Below, piece after piece: positions 33,348 to 44,773 of a DNA stretch of 54,473 nucleotides. A program made the position numbers and the translations under genes. The first letter of the stretch is position 1. Every line of letters begins with the position of its first letter. The stretch is from Fragilaria crotonensis (lineage: Eukaryota; Bacillariophyta; Fragilariophyceae; Fragilariales; Fragilariaceae): NCBI GenBank assembly GCA_022925895.1, contig JAKSYS010000416.1:1-54473 (forward strand), written 5' to 3'. A model generated the notes under the pieces. It searched no databases. It had not been told where the DNA came from and was given only the letters and a program-made list of their open reading frames with translations.

Positions 33348-36300
33348 GTTGCTCAAGGTGGGGATCATTTCTTTTCCGCTGTCGCTTTAACTTATGAGAC
33401 AAACTACCACCTCCTTCCCATCAACCGGGAGAGCAATACCAAACACTCCGATCGTGTCGTCTCCTTCGAACTCAACGAATCGAAGCTGTTGACAACGGGA
33501 TCGATTCGGTTGATAGTTGATACGACAGTTGGGCGGAAGAAGGAGCGTGGTACGTTTTCTATCCCACCAAATCGCATGATTGGATCGGCGGCCGTTCATT
33601 GTACCTATAGTTTTGTACCGGATGGCTTATGTTTTGGTGCCGGCCATGATGATACTAGCGTACGACTAAATCTTAAAAATTGTGGCGCAACGGCGTCGAT
33701 GGATCAACGATCGATGCCTATCCAGTACCCAGTACCCAGAACTGCAGTCCTAAATCCGTACCAGAGACTCGGTGTGCTACCGGAAGTCATACTTCCGATA
33801 CGTACTCCATTCTACATGTAGGCAGTATTGTAGTGCATGTGTACTCGGTATGTATGTATGATGCATTCTCGTTTTTGAAGTTCCGGCAAATGACGGTTTT
33901 GCCTGAATCAATGTCTACCTATTGCATAGTAGTACCCGGTAGCATGTAGGATGGGTATGACATACTCGAGTACTGGTACTTTGTAGTACATTGTACCTAC
34001 AGTACGGTTTTAGAATGTCATCATGTATGTGTACTAGCATGTATGAAGAGAGCATGTACAGCATGTGCATATGCAATATGCATAATATATCAGCTATTTC
34101 ATTATACACGCATATAGCTTGTGGAAACTGCATGTGGAATGTATGACATATCATGGTATGATGGAACATGGAACATAGCCTGTTCTCCGTAGCGTGTAGA
34201 ATGTAGTACTCCAGTGTACAGCACGACAAACAACAGACAATACTCCGTAGGAGCCTCGACAAAAAGTATAAGAAAGTCTATACAATTTCGTGGTCTGTCC
34301 GGCATCCTTTGTTTTCTCACGTTGCGAAACGCACAGGTGGACAGGTGGACCTTTCCCAATACTGGCTCCACGATATTCCTGCCAGTGCCATACAGCACCA
34401 TACAGCACTCGCAGTACGTAAGTACCATAGCAGGTATGTACCAGACCTACTAGCTAGCTACCGGCAGTACTTGTACTCGAATACAACGAACCGGAACTGT
34501 CCGTCACAGTGGCGGTACTCGTACTCCAGTACTGTAGACTCCACTCTTCAAGAAGATAAAAGGAGACTCGTGTGCGTTGTTAGTTGTTATACCAGAGTCG
34601 TACTTGAGACACGCTGTCGAGTGTTGCTGTGCTATCCAGTCAGTGTACTTGACATCATCTTGACATCCAATAGCTGCGGGCTGTGGTGTTTGAGCTACAA
34701 TAGCTGTTCTGTTGACCATGAATAGCAGGACTCCTATGATGTCGGTTGGACCATTCCAATCAAACCTGAAAGGAAATTGAACAATTGAGCCACAAACATA
34801 AAAAAGGTCAAGTATTCTTTTATTGAACTTAACATTAAAGTGGGATTGAACTGATGTTCTTGGCATACTGTACCTTGTCATTGACTAGTATGTGCTGATT
34901 GATGGGATTGATTTTGTACATACTTACATACATTGTATGATTGAATGATTGAATGTCTCAAATGAAAACTTCCAAGTCAATGAATGGTGTGGAGTGCACT
35001 CTAGTACTAACACTCCAATGCAATAGTTATGTGCATGCGTATTCATGATCAGCATGGCAATATCATCATCAGCAGAGAAACCATCAAATCATCCCATCAG
35101 CAGAAATTGATAGTCAAGTATGGGATTTAAGGGATTATGAGCAGTCTTTTGCAGCAGAAACAACACATTTGCTTGATCATGATAGTAGCACTGAATTACT
35201 GTATGAAATCAGCATCAATGTACTCATGATCAGTATATCACCAGGAAGCTCCATGTAGGTCTGACACTGCACTATGTACTGTAACATTACTTCTGAATGA
35301 ATTCATCAATGTAAAATTCTTGGAAGAAATCTAAAAATTCATGAATTAGCTCTTTGGATGCTATTAGGAGCTTTTGTGAAATAACACAGCCTGGTCACAA
35401 TAGTAGATACTATGCAACAAATAGACAGCCATGACATGCAATGAGTTGTTAAACTCTACTACACCTCATTTCAGTTATGTGAAAGCTTGTCCCTTTTATA
35501 GACTTTCCAGTCATGAAAAGCTCCTACTAGGAGTACTTCCTACTACTATGTGATGTAATTAATTTATCATGCTATGTGACCAAATGAAGAAGAACATGAT
35601 GTCCTTGCAAATTTCACTCAACATCAAGGTGTAAAAGCATGTCCTGGTGACTAATACTGGTCCAGAAATCCTGCTGGGGACAATGCTGGACACAGATGTT
35701 CTTGAAGTTGTTTTCAATGTGATGGATGTGTGTTTTGCCACACTGAACAATGTACCATTGACTAGCATAATTTGGTACTGCTGGTAACCCAATTCAGTGT
35801 CAAGCAAATTGCCAGTGCCAGTACAAAGGTACTGTTTGTTGCAATGAAGCATGCAGTCACCAAAAGGAAATTATTACATTTGAGAACTCCAGCCTTTGCA
35901 GAAACTGCACATTAGCTACAAAAAAAGTTGATTGCTTTGTATGATTACCAATGGTTTCAAAGTCTTGGTGGTTGTGTGAAATGATGCTCTGAACACATGA
36001 TCATAGCCTAGTGTTGCAATAAAGCAAGTGGTGGCGATGGTGTATTCAATGTGATCAATTTGTGGATGATAACATTTAGTTGTTTTGTGAGTTGACTGCC
36101 CCCAATCATGAGCAACATGGCAGCATGTAAAATAGATACATATTTTTAGCATTGTGACAAAGCATTATCCAAAAGCTCAGTCCATGATGAATCTAATTTA
36201 GCCATAAAACATAGAGAACCAATGATCTACGATACTCTACTACAGTAGGTAGTAGCTTGAGCAACTACTGTAAAATACTACAGTACTCGTAATACTCTAC

Positions 36301-36894
36301 TACTCTAGACTGTAGACTGTAGACACTAGTAGCGGTGTTTGTACTACCGATAGTAGTAGTAGACCAAGTACTCCAGTACCGTGCAAAAGCCTAAAGTTGC
36401 CGAGTCGCGAGTACTCGTTCGTACCTACTCCCTCCGGAAAAGTATAAGACAAAGAGCTCGAAGTCTTATACTTTTCCAAGCGTACCGCTCGTGACTCGTG
36501 TGACTGAGAAATTACGTGCAATACCACCGCTAAAAGATATGAGGAGTACTTCCGGGACTCATGAAAAATATAAGGTTTTCTTATACAATGTGGCCTCCGA
36601 GCTCGTAAAAGCCTAAATCTCTTATATTTTACCGGGTTATGTACAAGTACTTGAGTAGAGCATGACTCAGCGTGGCTTGTCTCGCTTGAATCCGAGATCA
36701 GAACCCGACAAACTACGGTACCAGGTAGTGATGGCCCCTCCCTACAATGGTATCATCGTCAACTCTCCCATTCTTCAATCCTTGTAACACATTAGACGTG
36801 TAACGATTAAAGAGCCAGCCAGTGCTTTTCCACAAAGCCGCGCCTCAATCATCATTCATCCGGTCTTGCGATCTCGTCCAGCATTGGTTCCACA
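33348..36894. other. Long intergenic region
   Basis: No supported gene in 3.5 kb. 33725-34000, 34400-34540 and 36220-36430 are rich in GTAC words. 34750-36200 is AT-richer and lacks such words; its short frames (for example 35852-35559 on the - strand) do not match anything I know, so it may be a decayed element. A perfect hairpin is at 36436-36477. Confidence 0.5.
36436..36477. repeat. Perfect 15-bp inverted repeat (hairpin)
   Basis: GGAAAAGTATAAGAC (36436-36450) and its exact complement GTCTTATACTTTTCC (36463-36477) flank a 12-base loop that contains GAGCTC. It is about 420 bases upstream of the first site-2-protease gene. There is no T-run after it, so it is not a typical terminator. Confidence 0.9.
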
Positions 36895-38851
36895 ATGGCG
36901 AAACGATTCACCGTAATGCTTCTGATGCCGTGCATGGTGTATTCGTTTCATTGCGTAGCCCCGTTCTCAATTCGACGAGGCTGGAATAGAGGCAAACAAC
37001 TCTTCGTTGGAGGTAATTCAGATCGTGAAATTCTGGAGCAAGAGCTGAAGGTAGCGCGGGAAGCAATTGAAAAAATAGATATCCTTGAGGAGACCCTTCA
37101 AAACGAGGATGCTGACACGGATCAACTCAAGGCATTGTTTGATTCCGTGGAACAACGAGTGGATCAGTTGACTTCTGCTCCCGTCTGTCCCGCCGGGCTA
37201 TCGATGGAAGATTTTCAATCCGCAATTCGGGCCTATGCCACCCTACCCCTGTCCCTCAAACTGGGTCTCTATAGTGCACTTGAAATGAATTCAGAGGGGT
37301 CGTTGCCGTATCCCACAGTAGCGCAGATACCAGAAATCGTGGCACGTCTCTATGAACAACGACAACAGTTGACAGTAAAGAAACTTGAAGACAGCGTTCA
37401 GCAAGCGCAACAGATTCTACAACGTCGCACCGATGCCACATTTGGGCTTGCTGTTGAAGGTAACCCGGTGGACGCTGATGACTTGGTAGCTCAGCTGCTT
37501 GGCGGAAAGAACGTTGATCAAGTTCAGTTGGACAATGTTGTCAAACAACAATTAGGTCGAGTGACGAGAAGGAAAGCAGTACCGTAACCACACGTGACTT
37601 GGAAACGCTCATGGGAGTCCTTTCGGACAACAGCGTATTTGTGGTACGAGGAACGCCGAAGCCATTCCTGGAGGTTACGTCGTGCGCGGGGTCAACGCAA
37701 AGAAGTCTCCTAAGGAGTTGATTGCAAGTTTGGATAAGAAGTTGCCGTTGAACTGGAACGCCCAAGTCTCGCTGCTTCCTGACATTACGACGTCTGGATT
37801 CAATCAACCTGAGGGTACAAAGAATGGCGACGCAGTGTTAGTGTTGCTTAACAAGGATTTTCTTCTGAATCTGCCTGGATTTTCCCCATCAGTGCTGGGA
37901 TTGCTGCTGTCACAACGTTTCTGTACGGCCTCAGTGTTTATTCCAAAAACGAAAACATTGCTGTGCAGCTGGCGGATCGTTCAGCGCTTGGCGACTTTTC
38001 TGGAATCGACGTGTTCAATGGCCACTTATTCGAGGTATTTTTACCCTTGCAATCATCCAACTTCTTCATGAGGCGGGCCATTTCTTGATTGCTCGAAAAG
38101 ATAAGGTCAGTACGAGCAAAACTCTCTTGAACGTGCTATGCTTTGCTCCTTGATTGCCTCTAACGCTCGCTTCTTTCTTGTAGTTTGACATAAGCACGCC
38201 AACACCCTACCATTTTACGACAAACTTCCGAATCTCGGCTTTCGCACCAACCTCTTGTCGTCGCCGCCCAACTTGACGTCCCTATTCGACTTTGCATTGG
38301 TCGGCCCATTCATGGGAATAACCACCTCCATCATTCTTCTGGTGTACGGGGTTCAAGAGACGCTTATTGCGGATCCAGAGGCGCTAAAGTACTTTCCAGC
38401 TCTGACTGTGGAAGAAATCAAGTTGAGCAGTCTCGGAAGTGTTATCATTGACTTTCTCTTTGGTGGTAGCGGCGTGATCACTAGTCAAAATCCAGGAAAC
38501 TCTGTGTCACTTCACCCCTTCGCAATTGGTGGATTTGCTGGACTTATCATTCAGGCTGTCGAGATGCTCCCACTTGGCTCAACCGACGGTGGTCGAATCT
38601 CGCAAGCCATCTTTGGTCGATCCGGTCATTTACTTGTGGGAGGTGCAACATGGTTTGCCCTTTTGGTCGCCACTATATTTGTCGATCAAAGCAGCGACAT
38701 TCTTTTGGGAGCGTGGGCTCTCAATAATGTTGCCCAGAATGATATGGAAATTCCATGCCGCGAGGAAGTGACCAAGGTGGACATCTTTCGAAGTGCCGCC
38801 GGATTTGGACTTTATGGTGTGGCACTTCTGGCGATATTGCCCTTGCAATAA
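36895..38851 (+). CDS. Plastid site-2-protease, M50 family (EGY-like), paralogue 1
   Basis: The ATG at 36895 (context CACAATGG) opens a signal sequence (FTVMLLMPCMVYSFHCVAP), then a coiled-coil-like region (EILEQELKVAREAIEKIDIL). Frame shifts at about 37575, 37665 and 37865 separate this from GGYVVRGVNAKK, which resembles the GG-x-x-RG segment of EGY proteases. The zinc site IIQLLHEAGHFLIARKDK is at 38067-38081 (HEAGH). An intron (38106-38183, 78 bases) follows directly after it. Another shift near 38215 precedes LFDFALVGPFMG and the second metal site LPLGSTDGGR. HExxH and the DGG Asp are both present, so the active site is complete. Such proteins cut substrates within thylakoid or envelope membranes. 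The frameshifts make this a pseudogene or a sequence with errors. Confidence 0.82.
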
Positions 38852-40101
38852 GGATTGGTGCAGTCTATCTGCCTGCTACCTTTTACTACGATACGCTAAG
38901 CCAATCAATTCCATACTTTGTTATCGTTGTCGACATCCCCCCCTATGCGCGTGTTTCTCTCCTGTAAGTCGCTATGCAATAGATTCCCAGGATCGAGACG
39001 ACTCTTTAACCTGGCACATTTCGAACTTCTGGGTTCTTTATGTAGTTTTGACAACTAAAACTACTAATTTTCGACGACATTCGCATGTGTGATCGGGAAC
39101 ACGGATGTTGATCTTGTTCTTGCAACACTAATGTCAATTCAACCCCATGCTCGCCGAGAGTGATGATGCCAAACAATCTGCTTCATCGTTGGATCATCCT
39201 CAAAATCCGGATTCTGTATGTAGCGCCAACCAGCTACTTCACAAACATTTCTGGATGTCGTCATACAGATAGCAGATGATAAGTTTGATGCAATTTAGGA
39301 CAAAAACTTGCCTCACCGCGTCATTTCTCCATGTCAAGGACCGAGAGAGTGGTGACGACAAAGAACCTGAAGTATGCTACGCCGAGACGAACCAGGTGCC
39401 GGGTGATCCCGGTAGTTGCGTGCAAGATTATTTGTGTAAGTTGTGTACTCGAGTATCTTTCTTTTGTTGGCCATGTATGGTTTGTGGTGTATGGTTTGTG
39501 CAGGTATTAGACAGATATGCCGCGACTGCCTTGCAGCAGAGACATCTCAACGCGCATCGATATCCATTGTATCTGTTTTTGTAGACACCATGATGGCTCA
39601 TGGCTCATGGCTCATGGCTCATGGCTCATGGCTCATGGCTCATGGCTCATGGCTCTACCGGGATTACAGAGTAGCAAAAAATGCAACGTTTTCGACGTCA
39701 CATTTCTGCGGTTTGGCACAGCCACTCAAGAGTTTTCTCAAGCTCCTTTTTATCTCAACGACGATCCAATTGATCAATCATCTTGTCGAGGGATCGGTTT
39801 TGCCACATCGTCGAGATTGTAGTGTTAGCATGTCGCCTCGGATGTGCTTGTGCGGTTTTGCCGAATACGCCAAACCGTCATTTACTGGATATTGCGTCAT
39901 TTCGATCTGCCCTTCAACAGGGCGCATGTGTATGGCCGATCTCGTTTCACTTGAAGTTTCGACGAATATCGACTATCGACGACGGACGCCCATTGAATCT
40001 TTCGCCATTACTTACGCCATCACCCATCACTTTCCTTACTTGAGTAGAATTTGAGAAAACATTGTATCAAAGACAAAAGACATTGGTTATTGTTGCAGTC
40101 C
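38852..40101. other. Intergenic region, no clear gene
   Basis: Frames at 39276-39584 and 39443-40054 exist but have no recognisable domain. Part of the second one is the heptamer repeat read as protein. I do not support a gene here. Confidence 0.5.
39593..39655. repeat. Heptanucleotide microsatellite (ATGGCTC)9
   Basis: Nine perfect copies of ATGGCTC cover 63 bp. Because seven is not a multiple of three, it reads as a repeated MAHGSWL in every frame. Confidence 0.95.
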
Positions 40102-42756
40102 ATGGAGCGATTCAACCTAACAATGAAGCTGGTACATCTAATTGCTCTACTTTCCATTCTGGAAACGTCAAAGGCCTTCACTTCTGCTCCCAGACGTCGG
40201 TTTCGTCCCATCACCTCGTGCGTGGCGACATTTGCTGTTTCACCGACGATACGTGAGAAAGCCGAGGATCTCATGGCACAGGCTGCAGCGATGCGCCGTG
40301 AGGCTGCCGAAATGGATGCTGCACTAACACTGAAAAAGATAGCAACGTTGGAACGCCAACTTAATGATTCGAAATGGTTAGAAAAGAACAAGGGTGAAGA
40401 GGAGCGACTCCTACAACTCTTGAAGGACTTGAATGCAAAGGTGTTGGCGTCATCAGAAGCACCACCAACACCACCTGCCGTTTCATCTCGTGAGGAAAGA
40501 GAAAAGACAATAACTGTGGAAGAGAAAGGATCAGCTAGAGCAAATGATGCGATTGCGCCTGTGAACTTACTTGATGTGGAAACCGACGAGCGAATCAAGG
40601 AAAATCCTCTGGAAGGTTTTGCACTGGATGATTTGGAACTCTTTTTACCTGTTGCCTTGGCAATTGAACAGGCAATGCCGAATGCGACTGTGGACGAACA
40701 GCTCGTCAAGTTCAGAGATGAGCCTGTGTTACAACAACGCTTTCAAGAAAAGATCCAGGAATTGGTCTTGAACCCCATGGAAGAAATGCAGGAGCTGGAA
40801 AATCTTCGGCGAGAGTACTTGTCATCATCAAGTTCAGTTGAGAAAGATACCATCAAACGACAGATTGACCGTCTTGAAGCCAAAGCTGACGTGTCGTTTT
40901 CAGTGTCGGACTCGTTCTATCGGGGCATTCCGCCCATGAGCGACGATGAGCTGCAAGTGCGGATTGCGAATCTAGAGAAGTTGCCAAAGCTACTACAGGC
41001 TCTGTACATGCGGCGAAACGGCATTGTCGATGAAACCGACTTGGAACTGGGAATTCTGATCGAACACTATGATGAACAGCTTCAACTCTTGGATCAAGTC
41101 AAATTTGTTGAAAACTTACCGGCCTCGGACCGCGAGGACGCTATCCGGAGGTTACGAAAGCTTGCCTGTAAAGGTGAAGACCTATTTTTGAAAAGTATCG
41201 GACTGAAGGAAGACTCCTCGGCAGAGGATGTGATCACTGGATTGACCAAGGGCTCGTTTCCTTCCATTGCGCCAATGCGCATCTTGGAATCTTCATATGC
41301 TGGCTTTGAAAGTCGGCCCGAATATAATGACATTGAATTTATTGAACGCTCGCAATACGTTGAAGAGCTTTTGCCTTCCATTACAGATCTTGAGGACGTC
41401 CTTCCAACACAGGAGGAAATCGATTACTTTATGAATGAAATTCTTGACTCCAAGATTTACGGACTCCGTTCCAAACCTGAACGCGTATTTGGTGGGTATT
41501 ACATTCGAGGTTTCAACACGATTCAGGGTGACCGTGCAAATGATAAGCTCGTTGAAAGGTTGAGGGGAAAACTGGCAGCGTCAAAGCTCTCAGGGAAGAT
41601 TCAGTTTTTCTTCATTCCAGACCCGAAGGCATTGACGGATGAGGAAATCGATATGGGAAGAAAATGAACCTGTTCTTCTCGTCACTGGCGTCGATCCTTC
41701 ATTATTGTATAGACAATTGAATATCTTCAAGAAAGTCGGTGTCTCTGCCGCCGGGCTTCTGACGCTCCTGATATTTGCTTTGGGATCAGGCGAGCTCAAC
41801 AATGCGGTTGTCCCTCCATTCGGACAAGCATTTTTACTTGAAAATGCGGATGATGTCGTACGCATATCAAACAACGCGCTTCCAATCGGTCTCTCGCTTG
41901 CAGGTATCCATGCTGTACATGAAGGAGCACACAGATTAGTAGCATGGAAGGACAAGGTTAGTGCTTCACGTCTTGTCGTGTTGTTTCAAATTGTTGTGTT
42001 GCTTACGCCTACCGTCACAGTTCAAGGTCGGCCTTCCCAATGTTGTTCCATCACTTCAGCTCGGCGTGACAGGAACAATAACACCTTTGGAATCCCCGCC
42101 TCCAAATTTCAATTCCCTTTTTGATTTTGCCGTGGCTGGACCCCTTGTCGGCATGGCAGCGTCCATCAGTCTCCTGATCTTTGGATTAAGCGAGACAGCA
42201 ACCATGGGTTTTTCGGATCAGACACTCCTACCGGGGCTGCCTGCTGCGCTGGTAAAGTCCAGCGCTCTCGGAGGAAATCTCGTAACGTTCTTCCTGGGGA
42301 ACGGTGCATTGAATTCACCAACCCCTGAATTCGCAGTGTTGCCCATGCATCCATATTCTGTGTCGGGATTCGTCGGTCTCCTAACCAATGCCCTGGCGTT
42401 ACTGCCGCTTGGACGTGAGTATGCCCGCCGCGTCATTGTCTGCCACAGATTATGATTTCACTCAAAGAACTTTTCCAACAGACACTGACGGAGGGCGTAT
42501 AACACTGGCTATGTTTGGACGACGAGGAGCGTACTTGATCAAAACATTTGCTGGAATTGCGCTCTGTTTTCTTGGTCTAGTAGGCCTGGATGAAAGCCGC
42601 ATATTGATTTCGTACACAGCATTTGTTTACCTCTGCCAGAGAGAGCTCGAGGCGCCTATGCTCAACGAAGTAGATCAAGTGGATGACGGACGAGCAGTGA
42701 TTGGCTTCTTGACAGGGATAGTGGTCACGCTTATTTTATTACCAATGCCTCAGTGA
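40102..42756 (+). CDS. Plastid site-2-protease, M50 family (EGY-like), paralogue 2
   Basis: Two ATGs are plausible (40102 and 40123); both lead into a signal peptide ending SKAFTSAPRRR, an ASAFAP-like plastid motif. A long coiled coil follows (EMDAALTLKKIATLERQL) and about 300 residues of acidic alpha-helical sequence. Then come FGGYYIRGFN and, after a one-base shift near 41665, EENEPVLLVTGVDPSLL. The metal site AVHEGAHRLVAWKDK is at 41918-41932. Introns at 41957-42020 (64 bases) and 42415-42481 (67 bases) join it to LFDFAVAGPLVG and TDGGRITLAMFG. Active-site residues are present. It ends LPMPQ at 42756. The last 56 bp of the coding sequence are duplicated in tandem just after it. Confidence 0.85.
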
Positions 42757-42808
42757 TTCGCTTCTTGACGGGGATAATGGTCACGCTTATTTTGTTACAA
42801 ATGCTGCA
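42695..42808. repeat. Tandem duplication of the 3' end of the protease gene
   Basis: A 56-bp unit (42695-42750) and a 57-59-bp copy of it (42751-42808) share most positions, both including TGGTCACGCTTATTTT. The first encodes the final transmembrane residues. The second is shifted by one base, so the stop falls at the start of the second copy, and read in its own frame it would encode the same tail. Confidence 0.85.
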
Positions 42809-43034
42809 TCAGTGACTCGCTTTTGTTTGGCTGTCGACCGAAATGCTGTACAAAGGTCGCACTCTTGTCGTTCCTGTAAACCTATTCGATTCATTTGGAC
42901 TGCTGGATAACATGTTGCTGCTTGGGAAGGTTACCTGTGTATGGTCCTTCTAAAGAAATCATTCGGCACAAAGACAGGTGGAAGGAGGTCGCACGTTTTC
43001 CTGGCCGGGCGACACTATTGTCAAATGGACTATG

Positions 43035-44366
43035 CTACGTTTGTACATGGCTACTTTGCTTATGAAATATGGCAATGAGTGTTCGTTCACTGTCTGAGTT
43101 CGCCATGAGATGTACAATTTGATATCGCACTCGGACTCTGTCCTCTGTTGGAAACATCTTTTCTGCCATGTCATCAAGGTGAGACGGTATGCTCTCCGCC
43201 ATCATGTCTACGTGACGCTGTATGCTTTGTAACGTTTTGAAGGAAGTTTCAAAGTGATGACGCATACTGATGGCAACATCCACTTGCTCTTTCCAACCAC
43301 GGTCGCTGCAATTTGGTTCATTATCTCTTTCAAACATCAGACGCATCGCACACGAGAATCGTTAAGGGCCCGTAGGGAGCAATGTCTGTGGATTGGATGC
43401 TTGACTGAACGTGCACGACTTGAGGTAAATTTAGAATGCGATCTGCTGGTCGACCAGGGTCTACCGCGACAACGCTGCTTAGTCCCAATTTGTGCACCAA
43501 TACTTGCGTCCACCCTCCGGGGCAAGCTCCTAGATCAATGGCCGTTCCCAGATTAAGCTCCAGCATTGGATCATTCTCTAGATAGTCATGCCAGACTTGA
43601 TCCAGCTTGTAGTAGGCCCGTGAGAGGGGTGTTGTGATTTCTACATTTCTCATCACGTCCTTGCCCGTATTGGAATCAGCAGGCTCCACAACAATTTCAT
43701 CAGCAGCTTCATGATTGAATTTCAAATTAAACATGGCGGAATCTCTGTTTGATTGTCGACTCGCGAGCCCCCACAAAAAAGTCGAAGTCCCAGTACATAT
43801 CACTGTCAAACGATGAGAACACTTCGAGGCTGACATGGTCATGGAGATAGGACCTTCAAACGGATCAGATGGCTGCGGTTGAGAAAGTTCTTCAGCGCAG
43901 GACTCTTGAAGGGTTAAACATATCAAGTCAGTTTTCTCCCGAGGGAACACGTCGACGCGGAGGTTATTTGTGGGTTGAAATCCTTGATGTCGAAGAGTTC
44001 TCCATATTAAGCCTCGGTCTTCTGACTGATGAGAAATTCTTCCTATCCATGAAATATTCTGGCGGGCCATTGGAGGAGACTTTCCACGGGGCGATTGACC
44101 TTCTCGATTAAGAGAAGGACAAAACCTCGCCTTGATCGACTGACTCCTGAGATTTCTTGCGTGTGCAAAATCTTGACACTCAAAGGACTGGGCAATGGAT
44201 CATTCCAACCCCCTTCACGCGACAAATAATCCTTAACGCGATCTACATAAAGCTTGTGCACCATGATAGCGAACGTCTGGGCGGGCAGGCAAGATACATT
44301 CGGTGCTGTTGAAGTCATTGTCGATGCAAGCTCCGTTCCTTCCATCAACGCCTCACCTGGAGACAC
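43035..44366 (-). CDS. RlmM/FtsJ-like RNA 2'-O-ribose methyltransferase
   Basis: Three overlapping minus-strand frames (44366-44043, 44070-43330, 43346-43035) read as one protein with two frame shifts, near 44060 and 43340. The middle part holds SRAYYKLDQVW (the Lys is the first catalytic residue of this family), the SAM-binding motif AIDLGACPGGWTQVL, AVDPGRP, and ILVCDASDV with the catalytic Asp. DLGACPGGWT followed by a short AVD turn is closest to bacterial RlmM (23S rRNA C2498 methyltransferase) and general FtsJ proteins. A second catalytic Lys and the Glu are not clear in the last part. The N-terminus has no recognised domain. It may act on organelle rRNA, but no clear targeting peptide is seen. 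Confidence 0.75.
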
Positions 44367-44370
44367 CGCA

Positions 44371-44773
44371 CTGTCCGCTCTCTTCGCCGTCTATCGAGTG
44401 TTATGCGTTCCTCGCTTTCGAATGCTGCGAACGAAGTGACGTGATGTGCGGTAACAAAAAAAAATGGTGCTGATGCAGTGATGTGCTCTGGCTTCTAACC
44501 TCTTACACTACCCGAACCTCGTACTTGTCCCTCGGCTCCACTCGCGCCATGCTCTCAGCTACTATCGGTACATGTAGTCTCTAGTATGTGTAGAGAGTAG
44601 GGGTACGGACTACGGTAGTGGGATAGTGCGATCCAAACGATGAGATTGACACCGAGAGTTGCCAGTAGACCCGACCTCCACAATTTTATGATTCCAGATT
44701 ATCATAGAGGGTAATAATCCTTGACCGACAGTAAGCTAGCGATATTGAGACATGCAAATTCTAGCCATGACGC
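44371..44773. other. Intergenic region between convergent/divergent genes
   Basis: About 400 bases with a poly-A run at 44456-44463 and no coding signal. Confidence 0.55.

Noticed and set aside
39443-40054. 203-codon frame
   Set aside because: Its middle is the ATGGCTC microsatellite and the remainder matches nothing known.
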